From: Leptoclinus maculatus | Taxonomy: Eukaryota > Chordata > Actinopteri > Perciformes > Stichaeidae | Direction: 5' to 3' | Length of the DNA stretch: 64,000 nt | Assembly (NCBI GenBank): GCA_032191485.1 | Contig: JAVDOI010000006.1 | Span: 7,489,556-7,553,555 of the forward strand | Made by a program: the position numbers and the translations under genes | Shown here: positions 1-11,538 of the stretch, piece by piece | Numbering within the stretch: position 1 is the first letter of the stretch | How the letters are laid out: each line of letters opens with the position of its first letter | The notes under the pieces: model-generated | Told to the model about the DNA's origin: nothing | The model's database searches: none | Seen by the model: the letters and a program-made list of their open reading frames with translations, nothing else

Positions 1-440
1 ACGGCATATGAGCAGCGCTGCATTTGCATAACTTATGGATCTAAAGTGACAGGCACAGGCGTCTGCTTTAGATCGGATATTAAAGCGGTTACTGTGAAAC
101 TGAAAGGAAGCATTCATTTTGATTTCCTCTTTAATAAGAACATCATTTGTATATTTAATTGCATTTTACGCAGCAGGAAATGATGGGAAAGACAAAAACA
201 GAGGACAGGCATGACTTTCCACACACAGTGCAGCATTTAAACCCCTGCTGTTTCAAAATATAGTTGTTGACAAGCACCTGGTTACCCTCAGAGTCATTCA
301 ACGTGTCGTTTCACTATTATGACACATCACTCTCTCCTCTTGTCACCTACCAAATGTGTCTCCATGACAGCAGATTGGCTCTGACAAACGTACGCTGACG
401 TCAAACCCTTGATATATTTCTGCTCTGTTGTTGTTCAAAG
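1..440 (+). other. pcsk1 intron (left edge of window)
   Basis: This is non-coding sequence upstream of the first visible pcsk1 exon, ending in a TTCAAAG acceptor. It contains a full CRE palindrome TGACGTCA at 396-403. No exon matching the upstream part of PC1/3 is visible. Confidence 0.7.
396..403 (+). promoter_or_regulatory. Consensus CRE (TGACGTCA) in pcsk1 intron
   Basis: This is a perfect 8-bp cAMP-response element, 38 bp before a pcsk1 exon. PCSK1 transcription is known to respond to cAMP/CREB through promoter CREs. An intronic role here is only a suggestion, since an 8-mer can occur by chance. Confidence 0.25.
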
Positions 441-3400
441 GACGCAGCAGCCAGCTACGACTTCAACGACAACGACCCCGACCCTTTCCCCAGATACGAC
501 TCCACCAACGAAAACAAGTGAGTTAACTGTGGAGAATTGATATTGGCCATTTTTGTGGCACGGGGCTGGCTTATTACAGGGTCCCAGTGTAATAATTAAT
601 AAGCATAATGTAGGCACAAATTAGTGGAACAAAGAAGCTGATTCTGCCGAAGCAATGGAAGAATCGGGATTCACCTGCTTTCTCAGACCATGTCTGGAGT
701 TAATGGCTCACCCTCTGTTAGCTGTCACACACACACACACACACACTCCTCTCCGCCAAACAGCCCTGTGCTCTTTTGTTATCAGTATACTCAAAAGTTC
801 AAAGCCTTTTCTTCCAGATGAATAATTGCAGAGCCACACAAACTAGAGAATCTCCCTGACCCTGTCATCACAATCGATATGCTCTAAACATGACCTTTTA
901 CAAGAAAAATTATGTATTCAAACGTTATAGTGGCCTCTTGAGTTTTGCATCCTGTGAAATAATGAGTGCAGGTGAAACAGTTCAAGGTAACCAAGAGGAA
1001 AACACAATGCATTTCCTGCATTTCACACCCAAAGATAGAGCCCTGACTCTGACTTGGGGGATGGATGGAGCCGAGCCAATATGCAGGATTAGTGTTAAAA
1101 TGAATGGTTCAATTAAGCGTGTATTGAATGTGTAATTGTTTCTTAGACATGGGACCAGGTGCGCTGGGGAGATCGCTATGCAGGCAGACAACAATAAATG
1201 TGGTGTTGGAGTGGCATTCAACTCCAAGGTTGGAGGTAAGAGCTTCTTCTTCTTTTCTCGTGAATATCATTTTGTTTTGTGTGAATTTCATTTACCGTAT
1301 GTCGTTGTCTGTTTGCTCAAACAGAGACGAGGGACTGAGAGATTCAAATTACACTGCTATGAGGGATTTAAATGAGCATTGATTAAATCAGTTTGATATA
1401 GGCATGACAACTGAAAGCCTTTGTTTTAACACCAGTGATATACTTGATATGTTACACATAGGTTTGGTGGGTGCTTGTGCACCATATACGTTTTAAATAG
1501 TCTTTAGATTAAAGCTGCTTTAATAGATTTAATTTTGTTGTTTTCTCTTTATCTACTGCTATGAGTTAGTAAATTGCGACATTTGATGTCAGCTTGGCCA
1601 TAAATTAATGATACGTCCGCAAAAATGCCTTATCTCACAATATTAACGAAAGCGAAAGAATAATCATGTATCCGCCCTGTGAGTCCAAAATGTAATGAGT
1701 TCTTCATTGGCCCATGCTTCAACCCTTTCCATCAAGTTTCATGAAAACCGTGCAAGGCGTAAACTGGGCGCTAACATTCCTGCATCTCTCTCTGCTCAGG
1801 GATTCGTATGCTCGATGGAATTGTGACTGATGCCATCGAGGCCAGCTCTATTGGGTTCAATCCAAACCATGTGGACATCTACAGCGCTAGCTGGGGACCC
1901 AACGATGACGGCAAGACAGTGGAGGGCCCTGGACGCCTGGCCCAGAAGGCTTTTGAATACGGTATCCAGAAGGTAAACGATGAGACGGGCGGCTTTGTAT
2001 TCAGACTCAGCTGGTGTGATCCCAGACTGAGGTTCCCAATGGGAGCTACTATCTGCAGCAGTGATGGGAATCAGATAGAATATAATCAATAAGGACAATG
2101 TTTTATGCTGGAGTTACCTAGAAGTATTACATCTAATACCATAAACCTCATATTTATTATTTCTATAACAGTATAATGGCAGCAGCTGAATGTCTGTAAG
2201 CTACAACACGGTATCTGATACAACAACACATCTAGTGTTTCTTATCGTCTTCAGCTCTCTCTCTCTCTCTGTCTTGTCCTCTGCAGGGCCGTGGGGGGAA
2301 AGGCTCAATCTTTGTTTGGGCATCAGGTAATGGTGGGCGCCAGGGCGATAACTGTGACTGCGACGGCTACACGGACAGCATCTACACCATCTCAATCAGC
2401 AGCGCCTCCCAGCAGGGCCTGTCCCCGTGGTACGCAGAGAAGTGCTCCTCCACTCTGGCCACAGCATACAGCAGTGGAGACTACACCGACCAGAGGATTG
2501 TAAGCAACTACGTCTGTTACGCTGTGTTGTGTTTTAAAGTCAAGTAACCTTTTTCGTGACACTTTGCCTGCTTGCTTTCAGACGAGCGCTGATCTGCACA
2601 ATGAGTGCACTCAGACTCACACGGGAACGTCGGCCTCTGCCCCTCTGGCTGCTGGAATATTCGCCCTTGCCCTGGAACAAAAGTACGCATTCGCTGTTGC
2701 TCACAATCTGCATGTGATGTTCTTGCAATTTCACAGTTCTGTATCAAAATCAGTAAATACTCATTGGTCGGGCTCTGTGTCTTCCGTCCCTCAGCCCAGA
2801 TCTTACCTGGAGAGACCTGCAGCACATTGTGGTCTGGACCTCCGAGTTCGACCCTTTGGCCAATAACCCAGGCTGGAAGAGGAACGGAGCCGGGTTGATG
2901 GTCAACAGCCGTTTCGGCTTCGGCCTTCTCAACGCTAAAGCCCTGGTGGACCTGGCTGAACCGGCCACGTGGAAGCATGCGCCTGAAAAGAAGCAATGCA
3001 TCGTCAGGGATGATTCTTTCCAGCCCAGGTATGTGGCTGCTTCACAGCTGCTCTCATCTACCGTTTTGAGTTGTTTTGTTTGTTGCTTTGCCAACAGCCC
3101 GGGATTTCTGGCCACTGTCTTTAAATGATAGACGTAGCTGCGCACGTCATGACGTCATGCCGATAATAAATCGTAATCCCGGGAGGACTTCCTGCGCCAT
3201 TAAAATGAATCAAATCAATTTTTTTTCTTCTAAATCTCAATTCTTCATGATTGCAGCTGAGAGCATTTGAATTTGAGGTCAATCATCAACTCTGAATATT
3301 CATTAATGCTAATTGTTAAACAACGGGATTAAATATCTAAACCCAAAAGCGGCCGAGCGCGGACAGAAACTCAACGTCCCGTCCAGCCGTCTCAGCAGTC

Positions 3401-5656
3401 TGTCTGTTTGCATTCCTTCATGAATTATTAACCAAAGATCCACGCCTAATGCTCAGCCGCTATACTTTTTGTTCCACCAGTAGACAGCCAGCTACAACCA
3501 ACTGAGTTCTGCGTTCCTTTAAGTGTCCATTTTGCAATTTGCATTTGGATTACGGGGCTCAATAGCACTGACACCCAGTTTCCCCATTACCTTGCTACAT
3601 CCCTGTCTAATCCCGAGGATTTGGCTCTCCATTTCCCTCAATGCTTAGTGGTCTAACCCTCTCCAGCTTTATGGCAGCTTGAACACGGAAATCCTTTCAT
3701 TCATGTCTGGGAAAGATGAGGATTAACTGGTTTTGCAAATGAATGACCAAATCTGAACATGCATCTTGTTTTCATTTCCAAAAATGTGTGTTTGTCATTG
3801 AATTATCTCACAATAAAATGTGACGTTTGCAGTAGTTTGTTTAGTTCCACCCCGCTGCTGTTTCCCCAGACAGTAATGAGAACATGTCAGGGAACTACAT
3901 GTTTGTGTGGTCTCATCCCGCAGGGAGCTGAAAGCAGCAGGGGCGATCACTATAGAGATTCCAACCAAAGCCTGCGTGGGGCAGGAGAACGCAGTCCGCT
4001 CACTGGAGCACGTGCAGGTGGAGGCCAGCATCGAATACACCAGGAGAGGGGACCTGCACATAACACTCACCTCCCCAGCAGGTTAGAGATCTGCACACAC
4101 ACACACACAGTCACACATAGACACACACATTTGAGTGAAATAACCAAAAGTTCGCAGATGATCTAACTTTTTGGATTTTCCCCTCAGGCACCAGTACAGT
4201 GCTGCTGGCTGAGCGAGAGAGGGACACGTCCTCTAATGGCTTCAGAAACTGGGACTTTATGTCCGTCCACACGTGGGGAGAAGATCCTGCTGGCACATGG
4301 ACCATAAAGATCACAGATACTGTGAGTTACACACGGAGCATATTTGGCTTGTTTGTATAACTCCTGAGTTCTTCCTGAGATCTAACCAACATTATCTCCC
4401 CTCAAAGTCGGGCCGCATGCAGAACGAGGGTCGAATTTTGGACTGGAAGCTGATTCTTCACGGGACGTCGGAGAAGCCAGAGCACATGAAGAAGCCTCGA
4501 GTGTACGTTCCCTACAACGCTGTGCAGAACGACCGCCGTGGTGTGGAACACATGGATGACATGATGGAGGCGAGTACAAACATGGTTAAGATGGAGAGGA
4601 AAGGAATGGGTGTTAGGTATATATACCTACTCTCAATAAATTCCTCAATAAATCCCTCAGCGTGCCATGAAGCTACAAACTGATGCTAATGTCCAGTGTG
4701 CTAACATGCAGACGTTTTGCAGATAATGATGACCATGTTCACCATCTTAGTTTAGCATTGTTAGCATGCTCGCCAATTTGCATAAAACACACAAGTACAG
4801 CCGAGAGTGATGGTAATGCCATTGGCATATGCATATTATTTATAGCTTTTTATTATGTGCTCTCCAGGATACTTGAAATCAAACAGTGACTATGAGGTTT
4901 AAGTGTCGATTTTCAGTTTAAATTTGAGAGTGTTTACGTCCATATTTCGCGAGCAGTGTAGAAATTGCAGCACTTATCACAATCACAGTCATTGTTTACT
5001 TTTAGATCCATTGTGTTGGACTAGAGAGACAAAAAAATAGATCACTGCTCAGGCGCTTTGGGATTGTATTGATTTTTTAAGTAAATATTATAAAAATGTA
5101 ATATGATACCAAAATCAACAGATTATGATATGTCTATCTTTATATCGATTTGTGGATCATTGTTACCTCTTGCGTCACACACCATTAACATGTCTCCTCT
5201 CTGTCTGTCTGGTTGACACAGAAGCCCACACAGGCCTATCCCCCTCCAAAGACTGAGACTGCACGAGCCTCCTCTCCTTCCAACCCAGAGAAGGAGCCCA
5301 AAAAGCCCTCAAACCCACCCTTCTCCCCCTCCCTGGCCCTGCTGCGTCTCCTTCAGACGGCCTTCAACAGGCAGACCCCCGCCCTGCAGCAGCCACAGTC
5401 TGTAGCCAGGGCCTCCTCCTCCGCCTGGAGGAAGCAGCAGCAGCAGCAGCCGGGCCGGAGCCTCTCTCCTCCTGCGACAAGACTCCCTCCTCAGACGCTA
5501 TACCAGGCTCTGGACATGATCAACAAGTACCAAGGCCCCGAGGACAGTGTCTACAGCGATTACAGCGATGGCTTCTACAGCGTCAAGCCGTACAGGCACA
5601 GAGATGACCGACTGCTGCAGGCCCTGTTTGAGATGATAGATGATGAGCGCAAGTGA
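441..5656 (+). CDS. pcsk1: Proprotein convertase subtilisin/kexin type 1 (PC1/3), 3' ten exons, 5'-partial
   Basis: This is a calcium-dependent serine endoprotease of neuroendocrine dense-core granules that cleaves prohormones at dibasic sites. Exons are 441-517, 1147-1235, 1800-1972, 2287-2499, 2582-2682, 2795-3028, 3924-4081, 4188-4321, 4408-4569 and 5222-5656; all phases close and give 591 residues. The catalytic His lies in NKHGTRCAG (codon 1148), the oxyanion Asn in ASGNGG (2329) and the nucleophile Ser in HTGTSASAP (2630). A P domain with the RRGDL motif follows, then a Pro/Ser-rich tail with a short polyglutamine run. The C terminus, KPYRHRDDRLLQAL..., matches the granule-sorting helix of PC1/3 and separates it from furin and PCSK2. 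The signal peptide, prodomain and catalytic Asp lie upstream of the window; the exons are probably 5-14 of 14. The last intron seems to use a GC donor at 4570; a GT donor at 4585 would add five residues. Orthology is near certain. Confidence 0.96.
726..746. repeat. (CA)n microsatellite
   Basis: A short perfect CA repeat of about ten units in a pcsk1 intron. Confidence 0.85.
3143..3159 (+). promoter_or_regulatory. Clustered CRE-like sites in pcsk1 intron
   Basis: CACGTCATGACGTCATG contains the full CRE TGACGTCA (3150-3157), overlapped on its left by a CGTCA half-site. It lies in the 895-bp intron between exons 2795-3028 and 3924-4081. It is a second full CRE within the visible part of pcsk1. 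Function is inferred from the motif only. Confidence 0.25.
4683..4830 (+). repeat. Dispersed GCTAAC-rich repeat, copy 1
   Basis: This stretch shares an ordered series of words with 43575-43735 and, inverted, with 47500-47575: CAGATAATG, ACCATGTTCA, CATCTTAGTTTAGC and GTTAGCATGCT. It lies in the last pcsk1 intron. It has no coding capacity and is probably an old SINE- or MITE-like element; I cannot name the family. Confidence 0.6.
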
Positions 5657-5670
5657 AGGCCAGGAGAGGA

Positions 5671-5784
5671 CAGGAGAGAGGAGACGAGAGGAGACGAGAC
5701 GAGAGGAGACGAGACGACAGGAGACGAGACGAGAGGAGACGAGACGAGAGGAGACGAGACGAGAGGAGACGAGACGACAGGAGA
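5671..5784 (+). repeat. 15-bp minisatellite next to the pcsk1 stop codon
   Basis: The tandem unit is GAGAGGAGACGAGAC. In-register copies start at 5686, 5701, 5716, 5731, 5746 and 5761, with partial copies on both sides. Copies at 5716 and 5776 carry the variant start GACAG. The array begins within 30 bp of the pcsk1 TGA (5654-5656), so it is in the 3' UTR. No stop codon falls inside it in the plus-strand frames I checked, which is why it produces spurious Arg/Glu-rich ORFs. Confidence 0.95.
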
Positions 5785-7136
5785 GATTTAAGATTGGGGG
5801 AAGCATGGCAATGTGTTGGTTGGGGAGCAGCAGAGGAGAAGGCAAAGAGAAGAGAGAAGCAGAGGGATCTGGCGTTGGAGGTGTGGAAGAGAAGAGAAGA
5901 AATACAGGAAAGAGAACTCTTCCACTCAGTTCTCTACCCCCCCCCCCCTCCCCCTCCCCCAAAAGAAATGCTGCATATCTGATCTCTTTACCTTCATTTG
6001 CCAATCACCGTTCATTCATCGATTCTGTCATTAAGTCGTGATAAAATTTCCAGTCCACCCCGTGATTCAAAACTCTGCTACAAACTGTACCTCCATGTAG
6101 TGAAAGTTAAAGCATTTAATCATAAGAAAGGAGGGGGAGGCCGTGTGTCTCTTCTCTTCACTGCCTGCTGAAGCATGCCACCTTTTAGAATATACGTTTT
6201 GTATTACTATCTATATATTATCTATATATTCTACAAAGACAACGATTGTAATATGCTTTTGACAACAATTGACATCTAAAATGTTCACTTTCAAAAATCC
6301 TTTTTGTTTCTGTTTATATTTTCATGTCCTTACAGTTTTATTTTCGACGTGTTTCACACTATTATGGGACAACTTCTCACCTTCAGAGGACAGATTGATC
6401 CTTAAAATACTGACATGAAGTCATGAAATTAGAGTCAGCATACATTCAAAATGAAACAAAATGCTTAATCGATCGGCAAATCGAAAAGGTTTGAACTGTG
6501 TTGACAAAAGATTCATTCTCAGGGTGTCAACAAAGCTCAAGAGAGTCGGAGAATCATATTCTGAAAGTATTAAGATAAATATAGAGAGTGTGCAAGATTA
6601 TATACTCTAAAAGTATGCAGATTATTAAAAAAGAGGAAACATAACCATCCTCTACTCTGGTAATAATTAGGGACAGATGGAGTCTTTCAGTTGGAGTAGC
6701 GATACATTCTTCTTGTGCTATTTGTTTAATTTTGTATAAGTACAATGCTGCATTAAATGAAATATTTTTCTAAGGATCCTCATAGTTTATGGAAATAATA
6801 TATACAGTATCAAACCCTTCTCTTTTCTTGTGGCATGGTTCACTCAATAGCTGCACTACACTACAAACGAGTGTAGTTATCATAACTACAAACAAACACT
6901 GCCAAAATCTTTGCTGTCAAAAAGCTTCCGTGTATTTCAGTGGATGTACAAACGGCGAACATGTTGTTTGTTCATCATCTGCAATATGCCAACTACAATC
7001 CTGGACAGATTATTGCATTAATATTACTGCTCTGGTATTATTTATTTGATATTAATGGACCATTAACTCCGTAGAATAGGGGCTCTGCACTGCAACCTTC
7101 GAGCACATTCATCTTGAACGCCTTAATATATGCTGT

Positions 7137-7142
7137 AATAAA
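7137..7142 (+). terminator. Candidate poly(A) signal for pcsk1
   Basis: AATAAA about 1.5 kb after the pcsk1 stop. A second hexamer at 7475-7480 is an alternative. Confidence 0.35.
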
Positions 7143-7500
7143 TTTGCACACTCATCTCCGCACGGTGTCGATCAATTTATAGACGCTATTGTAAGTGTTT
7201 CTGACATGAATAGTTACGAATATTCTATGCAGAGTCTCTATCCTCCAGCTTGGAACTGCCTGCCCCGCTTCTCTGCCAACAAGGTGACAGGAAATAGAAG
7301 ATGTTTGGGACGACGCTTCACCCTGTAATCTATCCATTCTTTAGTGTAGCCCGTGCTGTTTTCTTTATGTTTCTGTTTTTTCGACTGACGCTTCAGTCCA
7401 AAAGTTGTTTACACAAACCAATATTATGTTGCAATTTCTGTATGGATATACAAAATAATAATGAGATTTATCGTAATAAACTGCAAAGTGACCCCTTGAG

Positions 7501-8728
7501 TCTGTTTGAGTCTCTGGCAGCACAGCAGTAAATCTGGGAGGGGGCGTCAGGTGTGTCTAAAGTGACAACCTGTAGTAGATAAATGAGGTTGTGGTTCTCA
7601 CGGGACAGCGACATACAATGAGTATCTTAACTTTTCATACTTTCATGCATCATTTTACTTTCTAAATGCAGGACTTGTACTTAGTAGAGTATTGTCACTG
7701 TGTGCTTTTATTGCTTTTACTTAAAGTAAAGGATCTGAACACTTGTTCCACCACTGATTGTGAGTATGTTATCATGCTGCTGTTTAGCATGGTTGTATAC
7801 TTGATTAAATATGCATACCGGCCTTTTCAAATTAGAAATTTTGAATCGTTGCCAAGCTAGAAAAGGTATTTTATCATTCGGCCATATGGCCCAGCTCTAA
7901 TGAGACACACTTGCTGTTAAATAATGAAACACAACACTCACAGTCCAGCACATACAAAACGTCCTTACATTGAGTTCAGCAACTATGATAAGGATCCTTT
8001 TCAGTGCTTTGAATTAATAAAAAACATATCTTTGACACTATTTCCCACATTCAATATCATTATAGAATCATAGCTCGATAATAGATATTAGATAAAGTAT
8101 GCTGTCTCCTGATGTTTTCTCTTGATTGTCCTCCACTGTATTTCCTATTGGGTGCCTCCACCTTGTGGACAGAAACAATGCAACACCCTGTTGACACACA
8201 CTGCAGCCTGTTGGTATTGTGCCTGTCTACTTCCTACCCAACTCTTCTCTTTATAGAAACAGTTGAAATGTGTAAAAACGACCACCCATCGTCTGACCTC
8301 CTTCGTCCTCAACATGAGTAGGAGGACAGAATGAAATCCCTCTTTACCTTGAATTCTATTCTACCAAGTCTTCTCCTCCACTCCTCAGCTCCTCCCATCA
8401 GCCCAGATTCCCCACACATCTGGTTGCTTTGGTTTTTCTCCAAAACTGAATACTGCAAATGCCTGAGGAGGAAAGTGAGGGGGGGGAAGAAGATATGTGA
8501 AGAGAAGGGAGTGGAAAGTATTATAAAAGCAAGGACGAGAGAGTGAAAGAGGAAGCAAGGGGAAGAAAATAATCATTGGTGGAACAAAGTGAGTTAAACA
8601 GCACATTTCCAGGAGGAGACAGAGTGGGCGGAGGAGAACCAGAGAGGGAGCGAAAAGCAGAATTATTTTTGGCAAAAATAGCGGCCTCAGACAAAGGTTT
8701 GTGTGTTTATCCACCAGCAGGTCAAAAT
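7501..8728. other. Intergenic, pcsk1 to GT6 gene
   Basis: AT-rich sequence becomes purine-rich (GGAGGA/GGGCGG) at 8460-8660, just before the predicted GT6 start. The latter part probably holds the GT6 promoter and 5' UTR. No gene was recognised. Confidence 0.5.
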
Positions 8729-10888
8729 ATGGCGCTTTTCCCATTCTGCAAGACGCCCGCAGGTCAGTAAAAACCTCAGCCACTGCTCCACCTCTTCTGC
8801 TCGTGTCACATCTGGTTGTTTCCCCCCCCCCCCTCACCTGTCATTGATCTGTGACTGCTGTATGTGTACATGCTCAGTTAAAAACACCAAAGCTTTTTAA
8901 AAGCTTTTCTCAGATGATGTGAAGGATGTGTAATCTGATCCGGAAAATGTGCCCAGGAAGGCAAAAATAAGTCCTTGATTGATTCAAGACTTTAAGTGCA
9001 TTTGTCCCAAATGTCTTGGCTGGTGAAAGAGCATGCAGGAGAACACGGAGATAACATCTACATGGACTCGCATGTGCTTCTACTGAAGTTCTATCTCATG
9101 CAACGTGTAACTTGTGATTCCGTACCGATCCCTTCTCAGCCCAGTCTGGCTTCTGGTATGAGGTCTTTGCTCAGCCTCACATGCACAGTTTCAGATGACA
9201 TCGTCTCACTGTGTATCCCCACTTGTCACTTGCTCGTTCATTTGCGTATACATATTGCATATGCTTTAAAGATTCAATTATTTGGGCAACCGCGGGTTGC
9301 TACACTTCCAAAAGGGGGATATTTCGGTATCAGCACATTCTTTTCATTCCATGAGCGTTGGTCTTTTTTTTTTTTTGTCGGATTTAAAGGAACATTTGTC
9401 AGAAAATGCACTTACGGGAAAAGCATGTATCAACTTGTACTGGTTTCATTTTAATTGCATGTACATGTGTATGTTTGTCCTTCAAACAGGACCAGTCAGA
9501 GTGACGAGGATACAACTGGTTCTGTACTGTCTTCTCCTGTCTCTTATCATATGTAAGTGTACAGAAGGATTTATTCCACTCGAACACTGTGTCGGGACAC
9601 TAAATGCACATACAGTTGAGAAATGTGCTTGTGGCAAAGTGAATGTAAACTTCAACTTTGTTGTTGCATGCTAAGTAGATCCTGTCTCGTCCTGTTGTCT
9701 TGATTGTAATATATTATTAAAAATACGCTCATATAATATATGTATATATATATCGTCAAAATATTCCAATCACAGACATATGGTGAAAGTTATAAAGGGC
9801 TTTGAATAAGGTCAGTTGTGGTCATTTGGATTGAACTGGGTGACTTTTCTCCAGCTTAACAAACGTGTACATATGTACTTCACAAAAAGTGTCACTGGTT
9901 GGAGTTGTAATAAAAAGTAAAACCATGTTTTGCCCCATCAGACTTCCTCAACTGGCGTAAAGCAGCTGTCAGTGTGAAGTCACCTCATCCTATCTTTCAT
10001 GCCTTGGGCATGGACCGGACCGACATGACGGTCGTCAAGGCAACGGCGCCACAAACTCCTCTGGAGACACCTTGGGGTGCTCCTTTAGTGTGGGGCGACA
10101 CCCAGAAGTCAACTTGGCGCAGGGCTAAATTCGCACAACAGGAAATCCGTATAGGTCTGCTGGCCCTCGTTGTGGGAACGTATGCCCAGTACGTGCAACG
10201 TTTCCTCTCCTCGGCTGAAATCCACTTTCTCCCCGGTCAGATGGTCACCTACTACATTCTCACAGACAACCCCCGCACCCTGGATCCCCCCATCGAGCTG
10301 GGCCCTGACCGAGAGCTGAAGGTAGTTCCTATTGCAGAGCTGCCCGGGTGGGACAGGTTGGCTCGTCGCCGGATGGTCCTGCTTGCTGATGCCATCAAAC
10401 ACTCGATCAGTAGCGAGATTGAGTACATCTTCTGCGCTGACATCGATCAGGAGTTCGTGGCCCCTGTGGGAGAGGAAATCCTGGGAGACCTGGTGGCCAC
10501 GTTGCACCCAGAGCTCTACGGGATGCCAAGAAATGCATTTCCTTACGAAATGGAAGAGGTCTCATCAGCTTGCGTGGAGGACGATGAGGGAGACTACTAC
10601 TACACCTCTGAGTTGTACGGAGGGTTGGTTTCTGAGATGTACAGTCTGGCTCGAGCCTGTTCTTTGCTCATTCTGCAGGACCAGGCTAACGGGGTGGTGG
10701 CCAGGGGCCTTGAGGAGAGCTACTTGAACCGCTACTTGATCGATAACAGGCCCACCTGCGTGCTTTCCCCAGAGTACAGCTGGTGGGACTCAGCCCTGGC
10801 TCCTGATGTGCGTGTACAGAGGCTGGTATCCTTGGGAAGGAAATGCGATGCTTATGATAAGAAGAAAGGGAATCAATGTAAAATGTAG
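8729..10888 (+). CDS. GT6-family alpha-1,3-Gal/GalNAc transferase-like protein (ABO/GGTA1/GBGT1 family)
   Basis: This is a predicted Golgi type II retaining glycosyltransferase of family GT6, whose members add alpha-1,3-linked Gal or GalNAc to glycans. Exons are 8729-8762 (MALFPFCKTPA), 9490-9552 and 9942-10888; phases close and give 347 residues. A short cytoplasmic tail precedes one membrane anchor at about residues 19-35. The metal-binding DxD is DID (199-201) in IEYIFCADIDQEF. Other GT6 blocks are LHPELYG, EGDYYY, DQANG, EESYLNRY and VLSPEYSWWD; the catalytic Glu of mammalian HDESHLN appears conserved (Glu291). Differences at family-conserved sites are: residues 254-257 read TSEL (LGGF in ABO, HAAI in GGTA1, GGAV in GBGT1); WH before the catalytic acids is GL (288-289); YERR is YEME. 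The whole stem and catalytic region is one exon, unlike mammalian ABO. Family is sure; donor, acceptor and activity are unknown. Confidence 0.88.
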
Positions 10889-11167
10889 GGTTCTGCTGGC
10901 CGAGCCCATATGAATGTAGATCTCACTCCAAAATGAAGAACTATTGTTTTCAGTGTTAAATTTCCTTTTTGGGGAAGGTGTCTGTGCATAAATGAGCAAA
11001 CAGTGTTATGACAGGACATGGGATGACGGGAGAAGATGAAGGGAGGGCACATGTTCCAATCGTTTTTATTCAATTAATACTTCATAATTTCCATTTTGTT
11101 TTCTGTTCTATTAGCCAATAACTGTAGCCTGCAATCAAATACAAGCAAACTGCACAATCTGCTCTCA

Positions 11168-11538
11168 ATTAAAGACCCATTTGTGTGAACAGTTTGTCTG
11201 CGTGCTATCTCTTCCACAGCAGACAAAAAAAAGAAATTGACCTGTCTCTTTAAACGGAGCACTGTGCTCTCCATTAATGTCAGCCTCGGAGATACTGCTC
11301 CAGTGGCTTTGTGGTCAACAGCGATAAGAGTCAACAGTGTAAGTGCACACTTTCCCCGCAGTGGCCAATCATTAACTGGAAGAGCTGCTGTTTCAAGGTC
11401 CTTAAATACCAGGTGGGGGGGGGGAGATGGATATAACGGGGTGCTGTTTCTCCAGGTTACAGGAGCTACCAGGTTTACGCTTCAGCCAGCAGTAAATTGG
11501 GTTTGAAATGTGGTGGAACTGCTTCAGGAAGTAATAAA
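11168..11538 (+). terminator. Candidate GT6 poly(A) signals
   Basis: ATTAAA at 11168-11173 and AATAAA at 11533-11538 are the first reasonable signals after the GT6 stop (10886-10888). Which one is used cannot be told from sequence. Confidence 0.3.

Larger units (their letters stand above)
5657..7500 (+). other. pcsk1 3' UTR (probable) with candidate poly(A) signals
   Basis: The sequence after the pcsk1 stop contains the 15-bp minisatellite, a C-rich tract at about 5937-5950, and AT-rich sequence. The first AATAAA I see is at 7137-7142, with another at 7475-7480. A 3' UTR of 1.5-1.8 kb is plausible, but its end is inferred. Confidence 0.5.

Noticed and set aside
2750..3145. 131-codon minus-strand ORF over pcsk1 exon 2795-3028
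   Set aside because: It is antisense to a well-supported conserved exon and has no recognisable domain.
4588..4616. Alternative pcsk1 donor at GTTAG|GTATAT
   Set aside because: It would end in phase 2, while the last exon must be entered in phase 0.
5498..6041. Overlapping 100-170-codon ORFs after the pcsk1 stop
   Set aside because: They come from the stop-free 15-bp minisatellite and the purine-rich 3' UTR, with no splice or homology support.
10109..10727. Alternative-frame ORFs of about 130 codons inside the GT6 main exon
   Set aside because: The GT6 frame matches the family over its full length; the others have no family motifs.
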